A stretch of DNA of 64,000 nucleotides from Planctomycetota bacterium (GTDB lineage Bacteria; Planctomycetota; Planctomycetia; Isosphaerales; Isosphaeraceae). The notes under the pieces are model-generated. The model ran no database searches, was not told the origin of the DNA, and worked only from the letters and a program-made list of their open reading frames with translations. Every line of letters starts with the position of its first letter. The first letter of the stretch is position 1. This document shows positions 25,582 through 33,693 of this stretch, piece by piece. The position numbers and the translations under genes are program-made. Location: assembly GCA_028291545.1 (NCBI GenBank), contig JAQGHR010000159.1, forward strand, positions 62,001 through 126,000, in the 5' to 3' direction.

Positions 25582-27000
25582 TCAGGGCATGTCGACGTCG
25601 GTGAACTCGAACTCGGCGTCGGTGTTGATTCGTGCCATCTCATAATAGCGAAGTTGAGATGGCGGGCCCGTCCCATCCTGGGATGCGACTCTCAGCGTCA
25701 TCCGCACTCCATCCGGACCCTGCATTTGACTCATGAGGTTCCAGGTCTTGAACGCCCGTCCCTGAGAATCGGCGATTTCGAGTTGGTTCTGCGAGGAGCC
25801 GGGCGCGCGGATCGCCATGAACTCGGGCCCGAACATTCCGCCATTCGGTGAGGACGACGCGTCAAGCGAACGGACCGTGATCTCGAGCGTCGTCTGGTCG
25901 AAATTGGGGTCGGTGCGGATCTCGTGGACCGTGAGGCTAATTTCCGAGTTGTGATAGGTCTTTCCCTTCGCATCCGCCAGTGCGATCAGCAGGGGTTCCT
26001 CTTTACGAGCCGACACCGTCACAGGGATTGTACCTCGAAGCTTTTTGATCGTTCTCCCGGCCCGATCCGGATATTTCAACCCGATCGCCGTTTGCAAGGC
26101 GATATTCCCGGCCGTCTCAAATCGGTTGTAACCGGAATTATGCTGAAACGTGACGCCCGAGGGCGCCTGAGGGAGAAGTGAATTGCCACGATCATCGACC
26201 GCTTCGGACAGCCGAACCGGTCCGCTCATGGTGACCGTCATTCTTGGCTCGGCGAGAATCTGCAAACTGGCCTGGAATTGCTCCACGGAGGGGAGTCCGC
26301 CCATCTGCACGGGCATCGGGGCCATTCCCCCGTGCGGGACCATCCCGGCGGGGAACCCAACCATTCCGTTATTACCGTTGCCGCTCGGGCCGAAATTCCG
26401 TTCCTTGTGATAGTTCAGGTTCAGCAAGCTCACACGAAATGGCCCGGAGACAGATGTTGGCGCCGGCTTTGTACCTTCGGGCAGGCCGATCATCTGAAGC
26501 AACGGGTGAGTCCCACCGGCCTGGCCCGGCGCGGCCATTGGCATCCCGGCGACAAGCTCGAATCCACCGACCCGGGACAACTCCTCGACGGCCGACCAGA
26601 AGGGTACAGGACCAGGACTCGTCAGCGTGATCCGTCGCGATGTCACACCCGCATCGCCCGGGATCAAAGAGAACGTGGCATGACCCCGCATCCCCAGTTC
26701 TCGAAGAACCTCGGCTATCGGGCGATCACGAAAGTCCAACGTCACCAAACTTGGACTGACCAAGAGATCGCTCTCGATCCGCTCGACAAGTACCTCGGCC
26801 CGCGTCCGGATCTCGGCATCGCGAACGGTACGCGCCGCCCGGAGGGCCGGCAGCGCTTCCGATCCCAGCTTCTGGAGCCGAGATGAGGCGGCCTCGCGAT
26901 CCGCATACTTGGGCGCACCGAGGCGATGGACGAGCACCGATGGATCCGCTTCTGCGAAGCTGATGATCGCCAGTACGACGGCCAGACGGACGGTGATCAT
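25582..27000 (-). CDS. Exported PKYADREAAS-repeat protein, paralog B
   Basis: This 472-residue protein is the upstream twin of paralog A, 57 bases away on the same strand. The ATG at 27000 was chosen because GAGGGG lies eight bases before it; a GTG three codons earlier is too close to that site. The signal peptide is ITVRLAVVLAIISFAEA. It is followed by the HEAT-like block HRLGAPKYADREAASSRLQKLG...RTRAEVLVERIE. A Met/Gly/Pro-rich stretch (about 205-235) precedes a long beta-rich C-terminal half. There are no catalytic motifs. Tandem duplication followed by divergence is the simplest history. Confidence 0.8.
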   Translation of the reverse strand: MITVRLAVVLAIISFAEADPSVLVHRLGAPKYADREAASSRLQKLGSEALPALRAARTVRDAEIRTRAEVLVERIESDLLVSPSLVTLDFRDRPIAEVLRELGMRGHATFSLIPGDAGVTSRRITLTSPGPVPFWSAVEELSRVGGFELVAGMPMAAPGQAGGTHPLLQMIGLPEGTKPAPTSVSGPFRVSLLNLNYHKERNFGPSGNGNNGMVGFPAGMVPHGGMAPMPVQMGGLPSVEQFQASLQILAEPRMTVTMSGPVRLSEAVDDRGNSLLPQAPSGVTFQHNSGYNRFETAGNIALQTAIGLKYPDRAGRTIKKLRGTIPVTVSARKEEPLLIALADAKGKTYHNSEISLTVHEIRTDPNFDQTTLEITVRSLDASSSPNGGMFGPEFMAIRAPGSSQNQLEIADSQGRAFKTWNLMSQMQGPDGVRMTLRVASQDGTGPPSQLRYYEMARINTDAEFEFTDVDMP

Positions 27001-27438
27001 CGTGCGCACCCCTCGCGAGGCAATCGATCCCGATCATCGACCCGGGTTTGGGTCATGTCCGCGCGATAGATTCTCGCGGGCCAGAGACGATTCCCCTCAT
27101 CATATCCCATCACGCGGCAATCGCCACGACCCAGTTCGAGATTCCAGACCGATTTGGTGGGCATGATGTATTACCGGCCACGAGTATCCGGGAAGTCTCG
27201 CCAACCTTACTGAGGATCCACCTGGAGATGAGGCCAAGCATGCATCCCGTTGCGGTTTCATCCTCCCTACAGAGCAAAATCGCGCTTGGCGATCCCAGAA
27301 ATTGACGGAGGGGTGAGACGGGTATCGAATTCGCTGGCAGAATTTGGAAGATGCGCGGTATCATTAGGTAATGACACGCAGCCCGAAGCTATTGCGTTGC
27401 GCAGGGTTTCAACGATCCTGAGGGTCGGGGAGTCTCGA
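27001..27438. other. Divergent intergenic region, about 430 bases
   Basis: This region separates the start of paralog B (minus) from the start of a basic exported protein (plus), so it should hold two promoters. On the plus strand a TATCAT at 27359-27364 could be a -10, with a weak CTGGCA 19 bases upstream. The palindrome TCATTAGGTAATGA (27361-27374) overlaps it and could be an operator. On the minus strand TATGAT (27104-27099) has no -35 at a suitable distance. No coding frame is supported. Confidence 0.45.
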
Positions 27439-28239
27439 ATGTCCAAGTTCACGCCGAGATGGACGTATTCGATCGCGATCGCGAGCCTGGTCGGTCTCGC
27501 TTCCGCCTTCGCTACGAAGTCCGCGAACGCCCAACTTTATTCGACCGACCCCTACGACCCCTACGGCCGTCCGTTTCGGTCCTTCGTTTACCCTGGCGCT
27601 AGCGATGGGCCATACGGCCCAGGGGCTGGCCCTGTACGTCGGGCGACCGCACCGAATCAATTTGACCGTCTCGGCGATGACCTCGTTTTTTCGGGTGGGA
27701 GTCGAGGGGGACGTTACGACGGTGCATACCGTCGATTCGACGAGGAGTTCGGTCGCAATTACGTGCCCAACGAACAGGCCGACGCGCAGTACATCAAGGA
27801 TCGTGAGAAGCGTGAGCAAGATATGATCCGCGCCATGCGCGAACGAGATCCGAAGAGGCGGGCGGATATTCTCAAGGACGTGAATGCCGAGTCGAAGCGA
27901 GTCGAGAGCGACCTGGGCGTGTCGGTCCGTCGAGGCGCGGCCACTGGCCCGATCTCTCGCGCCCCGAGTCGTCGAGCCGTTCCTGCCGCCGGCGCCGCTG
28001 CGCCACCTACACGCGCACCTGGTTCGGCGACCAGTCGGTCCCGCGCTTCGGCGGATGTTCCGAAGCGTGCAGCTGCGACGGTTCCGCCGGCGCCTCCCTC
28101 GGGACGAAAGGCCCGGGAACTCGAGGACGCGCGGCCGAGTGACGTACTGGAGCGAAACCAGAGAATCGATCGGGCTCGGGCGCCCATTACGTCTCCTCGC
28201 CGAACATCCACTCCGCCGTCGTCCGCTCCGCGCTCCTGA
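27439..28239 (+). CDS. Exported basic low-complexity protein
   Basis: This 266-residue protein has a signal peptide (TYSIAIASLVGLASAFATKSANA, then QLYSTD). GGGGAG lies seven bases before the ATG at 27439. The mature N-terminal part is Tyr/Pro/Gly-rich (SFVYPGASDGPYGPG). The middle is charged and helical (QYIKDREKREQDMIRAMRERDPKRRADILKDV). The C-terminal 110 residues are Arg/Ala/Pro/Ser-rich and probably disordered. No family is recognised. It lies just upstream of the complex I operon but is separated from it by a terminator-like hairpin. Confidence 0.72.
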   Translation: MSKFTPRWTYSIAIASLVGLASAFATKSANAQLYSTDPYDPYGRPFRSFVYPGASDGPYGPGAGPVRRATAPNQFDRLGDDLVFSGGSRGGRYDGAYRRFDEEFGRNYVPNEQADAQYIKDREKREQDMIRAMRERDPKRRADILKDVNAESKRVESDLGVSVRRGAATGPISRAPSRRAVPAAGAAAPPTRAPGSATSRSRASADVPKRAAATVPPAPPSGRKARELEDARPSDVLERNQRIDRARAPITSPRRTSTPPSSAPRS

Positions 28240-28317
28240 CCGGTTGTCGCGGCTGCCTTTCGGCTCGGGTCGGGATTGACTCCGCGGCGCAATTCGCGAG
28301 CCAATCCCGTCACTCCC

Positions 28318-28347
28318 TTGATTTACACGTACGCTCGCGGCTATTCT
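28318..28347 (+). promoter_or_regulatory. Possible promoter upstream of nuoA
   Basis: TTGATT (28318-28323) and TATTCT (28342-28347) are spaced by 18 bases. Each matches four of six consensus positions. If used, transcription would start about 10 bases before the T-run hairpin at 28365, which would then lie in the nuo leader. The match is modest. Confidence 0.3.
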
Positions 28348-28364
28348 GACGTCCGATGTGTGAC

Positions 28365-28392
28365 CCCGGCGGCAGGCTGCGGGCTTTTTTTT
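28365..28392 (+). terminator. Hairpin plus T-run upstream of nuoA
   Basis: CCCG(G)CGG...CTGCGGG forms a G+C-rich stem of about seven pairs with one bulge and a four-base loop (28365-28383). Eight T residues follow (28385-28392). It reads as an intrinsic terminator for the exported-protein gene that ends at 28239. If the promoter-like pair at 28318 is real, it could instead be an attenuator in the nuo leader. Confidence 0.55.
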
Positions 28393-28399
28393 GGGAACA

Positions 28400-28421
28400 C
28401 TTTGTGAAACACTTCACAAAG
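28400..28421. promoter_or_regulatory. Perfect 9-bp palindrome before nuoA
   Basis: CTTTGTGAA (28400-28408) and TTCACAAAG (28413-28421) are exact inverted copies around ACAC. The site is 30 bases upstream of the nuoA ATG and eight bases after the T-run. The spacing and A+T-rich symmetric sequence resemble a dimeric-repressor operator, for example of the TetR or Crp/Fnr kind. It is also able to form an RNA hairpin. Confidence 0.5.
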
Positions 28422-28451
28422 CCCCCCAGAACGCTCTGTGGATGAGACAGT

Positions 28452-28841
28452 ATGGGCATTGAGTATACCCCCGTCTTCTTGCTTTTCCTGGTCGCATTGC
28501 TGACCGCCGGGGGGATGATCGCCACGGCGTTGCTCGGTCCGAAAAAAACGACCGTGGTCAAGCAGATGCCGTACGAGTCCGGGATGGACCCGATCGGGGA
28601 CGCGCGGCAACGCTTCGATGTTCGTTACTACCTGGTCGCGATCGTGTTCTTACTCTTCGACGTTGAATTACTCTTTCTCTACCCGTGGGCGGTCGCTCAC
28701 TGGGGCGCCGCGGACGTAGGTGCGGCCGGCATTCCTGCCGATTTTCGCAACCTGGTCTTCGCCGAGATCATGGTGTTTATCGCGGTCCTTACTGCCGCGT
28801 TCGCCTACGCTTGGAAGAAGGGGGTCTTCGAATGGCGATGA
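28452..28841 (+). CDS. nuoA: NADH-quinone oxidoreductase subunit A
   Basis: This is a 129-residue membrane subunit of respiratory complex I. It has three membrane segments (about 5-27, 60-82, 95-118). Family motifs are [44 protein letters not shown] split across the first loop and second helix; the Glu/Asp residues there contribute to quinone-linked proton movement. It is the first gene of a complete nuoA-N operon. Its stop overlaps the start of nuoB. Confidence 0.96.
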   Translation: MGIEYTPVFLLFLVALLTAGGMIATALLGPKKTTVVKQMPYESGMDPIGDARQRFDVRYYLVAIVFLLFDVELLFLYPWAVAHWGAADVGAAGIPADFRNLVFAEIMVFIAVLTAAFAYAWKKGVFEWR

Positions 28842-29566
28842 ATTCGAAGCCGGGCGGGCCGACGATCCTGTCGAATAATCCGACGGTGGTCCGTAAGACC
28901 GGCGGAATTGAGGTGCCGGAGAACACGATCATCACGAATCTCTCATCGGCCATCAATAATCTGGTCGAGAAGGTCGGCGGGAACCCTCTCGTCAACGCGG
29001 GCCGCAAATTTAGCCTCTGGCCCATGCCCTTCGCAACCGCTTGCTGCGGCATTGAATTGATGGCCGTTGGAGCGAGCCGATTCGATATCGCGAGGTTCGG
29101 TGCCGAGGTCATGCGATTCAGCCCACGCCAGTGTGACCTCCTGATTGTTGCCGGACGCGTCGTGATGAAAATGATGCCCGTCCTCCAGCGCATCTGGCTC
29201 CAGATGCCCGAGCCGAAGTGGTGCATCAGCATGGGTGCCTGTGCCTGCACCGGCGGGGTGTTCGACACCTACGCCGTGGTTCAGGGAGTTGATCGCTTCA
29301 TTCCTGTCGACGTTTATATCCCGGGTTGCCCACCCCGCCCGGAACAGATCCTTCGGGCCCTGATGGACATGCAGGCCAAGATTCAGGCTGGTGGCAGGCT
29401 CGCGGGTACGGGCCTGCCGGAGTCGGCTGAGCGCGAAAAAATGTTGCTCGAGCAACGCCAGGCACCGGCCGGCTTTGCCCTGGCCTCGGAACGCGCCGAC
29501 GAGGATCGCTTTGGCTACCCGCTTCCTGGTGGCGTGGCGAGTCTCGGCGCGGGTGACACCAAATAA
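28832..29566 (+). CDS. nuoB: NADH-quinone oxidoreductase subunit B
   Basis: This 244-residue peripheral subunit carries the terminal cluster N2 next to the quinone site. Ligand cysteines are visible in [17 protein letters not shown] and [10 protein letters not shown]. Two starts are possible. The ATG at 28832 has AGGGGG seven bases upstream; the one at 28838 overlaps the nuoA stop as ATGA. The 40 residues before the conserved core and 40 after it (ending [11 protein letters not shown]) are longer than in E. coli NuoB. Confidence 0.96.
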   Translation: MAMNSKPGGPTILSNNPTVVRKTGGIEVPENTIITNLSSAINNLVEKVGGNPLVNAGRKFSLWPMPFATACCGIELMAVGASRFDIARFGAEVMRFSPRQCDLLIVAGRVVMKMMPVLQRIWLQMPEPKWCISMGACACTGGVFDTYAVVQGVDRFIPVDVYIPGCPPRPEQILRALMDMQAKIQAGGRLAGTGLPESAEREKMLLEQRQAPAGFALASERADEDRFGYPLPGGVASLGAGDTK

Positions 29567-29593
29567 TTCCGGCGAAACGAGGCAGAGCAGACG

Positions 29594-30121
29594 ATGAGCA
29601 CCGCGGCTGAGACGGATCACCATTCCGAGACATTGAAGGCCCTCACTTCCGCACTTGGTGACACCGGTTACGAGACAGTCCGATTTCGTGATAATTTTCG
29701 CATCTATGTCTCTTCCGATAAGGTATTTGAGGCCCTGCAAGTCTTGAAGTCGATTTGCGGCTTCTCGCAGCTTTCCGAGCTGGGCGCGACCGATTATCTG
29801 AAGTATCCCGGCCGGACCGGTCCTAGATTCGAGGTCCACTATTGCCTGCTCAACATGAACCGCCGCGAGCGGGTCGTGGTGAAGACCGGAGTGGATGACC
29901 CTGAACCGACCCTGCCCTCGGCGGTACAGCTCTGGAGAGGCGCAGACTGGATGGAGCGTGAGGTCTTTGACATGTATGGGATACGCTTCCAGGGGCATCC
30001 CGATCTTCGCCGGATTCTGATGCCCGACGAATTCGCCGCGTATCCGCTCCGCAAGGACTATCCTCTTCGTGGTCGGGGGGAGAGACACAATTTCCCCAGA
30101 CTAACCCGCGGCGAATCCTGA
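29594..30121 (+). CDS. nuoC: NADH-quinone oxidoreductase subunit C
   Basis: This is a 175-residue hydrophilic subunit of the complex I connecting module. Signatures are [21 protein letters not shown], and the diagnostic [27 protein letters not shown], then [11 protein letters not shown] at the C-terminus. It is separate from nuoD, unlike the fused nuoCD of enterobacteria. GAGGCAGAG lies before the ATG. Confidence 0.95.
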   Translation: MSTAAETDHHSETLKALTSALGDTGYETVRFRDNFRIYVSSDKVFEALQVLKSICGFSQLSELGATDYLKYPGRTGPRFEVHYCLLNMNRRERVVVKTGVDDPEPTLPSAVQLWRGADWMEREVFDMYGIRFQGHPDLRRILMPDEFAAYPLRKDYPLRGRGERHNFPRLTRGES

Positions 30122-30184
30122 TCCTGCTTTTTTCCTGATCACCGTCGTCCAGTCCCCGTACGCACCCGGTCCGAGGCTTTCCCG

Positions 30185-31411
30185 ATGCCCGTGAATCTGC
30201 TCGACGAGCCCGAACTTGATGCCGGGACGAGCGCGGAAGAATATCACTGGACGCTTAATTTCGGCCCACAACATCCGGCCACCCATACGACGCTGCGTAT
30301 CGTCTTGGAGCTGGACGGTGAGCGCATCGTCAAGGCGACTCCGCACATCGGGTACTTGCATTCCGGGTTTGAAAAGCTCGGCGAGCATTTGAACTTCAAC
30401 CAGTACGTCACGATCGCGGACCGCAAGAACTATATCAGTCCGCCCTACAACGAGATCGCCTGGCATAATGCGGTCGAAAAGATCCTTGATATCGAACTGA
30501 CCGAACGGTGCAAGTACATTCGCGTCATCATCGGAGAACTCTCTCGGATCAGTGACCACCTCCTCTGCACGGGCGCCGCGGCCCTGGATCTGGGTGGGTT
30601 CACGGCCTTCCTGTATGCATTCAATCAGCGAGAGCTGATTTACGACGTCTATGAGGAGATGTCCGGCTACCGTTTTCATCCAGGCTACACGCGGGTTGGC
30701 GGCGTCCTCTACGACTTCAACGACAAGGTGCTCGACCGAATCGCCAAGGTCATGAAGAGCCTTCCGCCGGCGCTCCGTGACGTGGAGAAACTCCTCTTCC
30801 GCAACAAGATCTTTCTTGACCGGACCCGTGGCGTCGGCGTCTTGACGAGAGCGGAAGCAATCGACTTCTCGGTGACCGGTCCCCTCGCCCGCGCCAGCGG
30901 GGTTACGTACGACATTCGCAAAGATGAGCCTTATCTCGCTTATCCCGAGTTCGAGTTCGATGTTCCGTTCGCCACGGAAGGTGACTGCTACGCTCGTTTT
31001 CAAGTTCGCTTTGAAGAGATCCGGCAGAGCCTCCGCATCATCGAGCAGGCTATCCGGAAGCTACCGGGCGGTCCCGTGAACGTGCCGATCTCCGAGAAGT
31101 ATCCACTGCCGGACAAGGGCACGGCCTACAACAGCATGGAAGGGTTGATCCAACACTTCGAACTGATCATGCCCAACCGTGGGATGGAATCTCCGAAGAA
31201 CGAAATCTATGCGGCCGTCGAGGCACCCAACGGCGAACTCGGTTACTACCTCGTAACGGACGGCTCCCAGATCGCCTGGCGGACACGTACGAGGCCGCCG
31301 TCTTTCATCCACTTCGCTGTATTTCCCCACATTATCAAAGATCACCTGCTCGCCGATATTGTGGCGGTTCTGGGCAGCCTCAACATCATCGCTGCGGAAC
31401 TGGATAGATAG
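30185..31411 (+). CDS. nuoD: NADH-quinone oxidoreductase subunit D
   Basis: This 408-residue 49-kDa-type subunit forms the quinone pocket together with NuoB. Typical motifs are FGPQHPATHTTLRIVLELDGE near the N-terminus (quinone-site His), PHIGYLHSGFEKL, and the C-terminal ADIVAVLGSLNIIAAELDR. The NiFe-hydrogenase-derived cysteine motifs are absent, as expected for complex I. It lies 63 bases after nuoC. Confidence 0.96.
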   Translation: MPVNLLDEPELDAGTSAEEYHWTLNFGPQHPATHTTLRIVLELDGERIVKATPHIGYLHSGFEKLGEHLNFNQYVTIADRKNYISPPYNEIAWHNAVEKILDIELTERCKYIRVIIGELSRISDHLLCTGAAALDLGGFTAFLYAFNQRELIYDVYEEMSGYRFHPGYTRVGGVLYDFNDKVLDRIAKVMKSLPPALRDVEKLLFRNKIFLDRTRGVGVLTRAEAIDFSVTGPLARASGVTYDIRKDEPYLAYPEFEFDVPFATEGDCYARFQVRFEEIRQSLRIIEQAIRKLPGGPVNVPISEKYPLPDKGTAYNSMEGLIQHFELIMPNRGMESPKNEIYAAVEAPNGELGYYLVTDGSQIAWRTRTRPPSFIHFAVFPHIIKDHLLADIVAVLGSLNIIAAELDR

Positions 31412-31509
31412 CGCGTCTTCCCGTACGACGAGATCCGAGCGTGGATCTCTGACCCCCGTTTTGCTCAACCGGTCCTGACATACTGCCGCCGATCTTCCAT
31501 GAGGTTCTG

Positions 31510-32061
31510 ATGGCCGCCGACGCTACCGCGACAAACTCGACGCCATACCTGTCGGAACCGATCAGGGAGAAGATTCGCGCCTTCATTCCTCGTTACCCGA
31601 ACAAGCGCGCTGTTACGCTCCCGGCGTTGCACATCGTGCATGAGCATTTCCGTTGCGTCCCCTTCGGTGCGATGAAAGAAATCGCGGAGATCCTGGAGAT
31701 CGCCCCGGCCGAAGTCCACGATACGATGAGTTTTTATGGGTTCTTCCCGCAGGCACCGATCGGCGATGTCCGTGTCTGGATCTGCCGCTCGATCTCCTGC
31801 ATGCTCACCGGAGGCGAAGAGATGCTCGCCCACGCATGCAAGAAGCTGGGCGTGACCTCGGGGCAGACCACACCCGACGGGAAGATCACCCTCGAATTTG
31901 CAGAGTGCCTGGGGATCTGCGACTTCGCACCCGCCGCACTCTCGGACGACGGGCGCATTTTCGGGCCGCTCACACCGGCCACGACGGATGACATGATCGA
32001 GGTGCTCAAGCAAGGGCCGGTAGCCGATTCGCCCATCACGCCTGTCATCGGACGACAATGA
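31510..32061 (+). CDS. nuoE: NADH-quinone oxidoreductase subunit E
   Basis: This 183-residue thioredoxin-fold subunit holds the 2Fe-2S cluster N1a. The four ligands are in CRSISCML (C-x4-C) and AECLGICDFAP (C-x3-C). The helical N-terminal domain shows LPALHIVHEHF and APAEVHDTMSFYGFF. It partners NuoF in NADH oxidation. GAGG lies five bases before the ATG. A 98-base gap separates it from nuoD, and 120 bases separate it from nuoF. Confidence 0.95.
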   Translation: MAADATATNSTPYLSEPIREKIRAFIPRYPNKRAVTLPALHIVHEHFRCVPFGAMKEIAEILEIAPAEVHDTMSFYGFFPQAPIGDVRVWICRSISCMLTGGEEMLAHACKKLGVTSGQTTPDGKITLEFAECLGICDFAPAALSDDGRIFGPLTPATTDDMIEVLKQGPVADSPITPVIGRQ

Positions 32062-32181
32062 TGCGGGGAATGGTCCTGCCGTCGCAGATCCGGTGATCTT
32101 GCGATTCCATCCCTGACGCGTGTTCTGTTCGGACACTGACCGCTTTCATTCTCATCGCTTTCTTGCCCGGGAGTTTTCTTC

Positions 32182-33588
32182 GTGGCCGCTTTCGAACCCG
32201 TCCTGAGCCGCAATTGGAACGTGCCCGACAGCCATACGCTGCCGGTTTACGAATCGCGCGGCGGCTACAAGGCGTCACGCAAAGCACTAACCGAGATGGA
32301 CCCGGACAAAGTTGTTCAGGTCGTCAAAGACTCGGAATTGCGTGGCCGAGGTGGAGCGGGTTTCCCCACCGGATTGAAGTGGAGTTTCTTGCCGAAAGAT
32401 CGCACTCAGACATTCATGTGCGTGAATGGCGACGAATCCGAACCGGCGACATTCAATAATCGACTCTTGATCGAGAGAGATCCGCACCAATTCATCGAAG
32501 GAATCCTTATCGCGTGCTTCGCCACCAAGGCGGCCACGGCTTATGTCTACCTTCGGTTTGAATACATCCATGCGTTCCGCATCATGGAACGCGCGATCGC
32601 CGACGCCCGCGAAAAAGGGCATTTGGGTAAGGATATTTATGGTTCCGGATTCGATCTGGAGGTCTACTGCCACCGCGGTGCGGGGGCGTATATCTGCGGG
32701 GAAGAAACCGGCTTGATCGAGAGTCTGGAAGGGAAGCGTGGCTGGCCTCGTATCAAGCCACCATTCCCGGCGATCGAGGGCGCGTTCCGCAAGCCAACGG
32801 TCGTCAATAACGTCGAGACCCTCGCTTGTGTGCCGCACATCATCGAGCGGGGAGCGGACTGGTTCAAATCGATTGGCACGCCCAAGAGCTACGGGCCGAA
32901 GCTCTACTGCATCTCCGGCCACGTCAACAAGCAGGTTTGTGTGGAACTTCCTCTCGGGGTGACGACCAACCAACTCATCGAGGAACACGCCGGCGGGGTC
33001 TGGAAAGGCCGTAAGGCCAAGGCGGCGGTCCCGGGTGGGATCAGCATGGGGCTCCTGTCGGCCGCCGAATTTGACGTGCCCCTGGATTTCGAGGAAATCC
33101 GTAAGCCAGGCTGTCTCGGGTTGGGGACGGCCGCCGTCACCGTCATGGACGAGACGACGAGCATGGTCGACTACCTGTACAATAGCTGCCGCTTCTTCGC
33201 TCACGAGAGTTGCGGCCAGTGTACTCCGTGCCGCGAGGGCACCGGGTGGCTGTACAAGATGATGAAACGTATCAAGGCGGGCGGAGGTCGACTTGAAGAC
33301 CTCGACATCATGGACAATCTAGCCAAGAACATGGGAATCATGCCCGGGACCACGATCTGCGGCCTCGCGGACGGCGCCGCCTGGCCGGTCCGAAATGCCC
33401 TCGCCAAATTCCGTGGCGAGATCGAGGACTATATCAAGACGCATCAGGCTCCTCGATATCAGGTCACCCCGCTTCAGCAAGCCATCGCCCACGGGCAATC
33501 GCCGGTTGGATCGGACACGCCGATGCCCGACCCGACGCGTCGACTGCCTGGCCCCGACCTGAGCACACGCGCCACGGCGCACGCATGA
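32182..33588 (+). CDS. nuoF: NADH-quinone oxidoreductase subunit F
   Basis: This 468-residue subunit binds NADH, FMN and the 4Fe-4S cluster N3. The start is a GTG with GGGAG eight bases upstream. Motifs are LRGRGGAGFPTGLKWSF (NADH/FMN site), YICGEETGLIESLEGKRGWPR (FMN loop), and cluster cysteines in ESCGQCTPCREGTGW plus TICGLADGA. The C-terminal 40 residues are a Pro/Thr-rich tail beyond the usual end. GTG-started, like several neighbours. Confidence 0.96.
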   Translation: MAAFEPVLSRNWNVPDSHTLPVYESRGGYKASRKALTEMDPDKVVQVVKDSELRGRGGAGFPTGLKWSFLPKDRTQTFMCVNGDESEPATFNNRLLIERDPHQFIEGILIACFATKAATAYVYLRFEYIHAFRIMERAIADAREKGHLGKDIYGSGFDLEVYCHRGAGAYICGEETGLIESLEGKRGWPRIKPPFPAIEGAFRKPTVVNNVETLACVPHIIERGADWFKSIGTPKSYGPKLYCISGHVNKQVCVELPLGVTTNQLIEEHAGGVWKGRKAKAAVPGGISMGLLSAAEFDVPLDFEEIRKPGCLGLGTAAVTVMDETTSMVDYLYNSCRFFAHESCGQCTPCREGTGWLYKMMKRIKAGGGRLEDLDIMDNLAKNMGIMPGTTICGLADGAAWPVRNALAKFRGEIEDYIKTHQAPRYQVTPLQQAIAHGQSPVGSDTPMPDPTRRLPGPDLSTRATAHA

Positions 33589-33602
33589 ACAATCAAGAGT
33601 GA

Positions 33603-33677
33603 CCACGGAAAAGACCGCAGAGAACCGATCGGCAATCTCGACGGGGCTCCTTTCCCGCTCTGCGATCTCCGCGCTGG
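33603..33677. repeat. Imperfect inverted-repeat element between nuoF and nuoG
   Basis: CCACGGAAAAGACCGCAGAG (33603-33622) faces CTCTGCGATCTCCGCGCTGG (33658-33677). The inner CGCAGAG/CTCTGCG is exact, and the outer CCA/TGG matches with mismatches between. It fills most of the 105-base gap between two genes of a single operon. The CGCAGAG-type words resemble short dispersed palindromes common in some bacterial genomes, so this may be a decayed mobile-repeat copy. Confidence 0.45.
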
Positions 33678-33693
33678 ATATTCCGAGGAACCG

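Noticed and set aside
28943-30088. 381-codon open frame antisense to nuoB and nuoC
   Set aside because: The sense strand encodes clear complex I subunits; the antisense frame has no motif.
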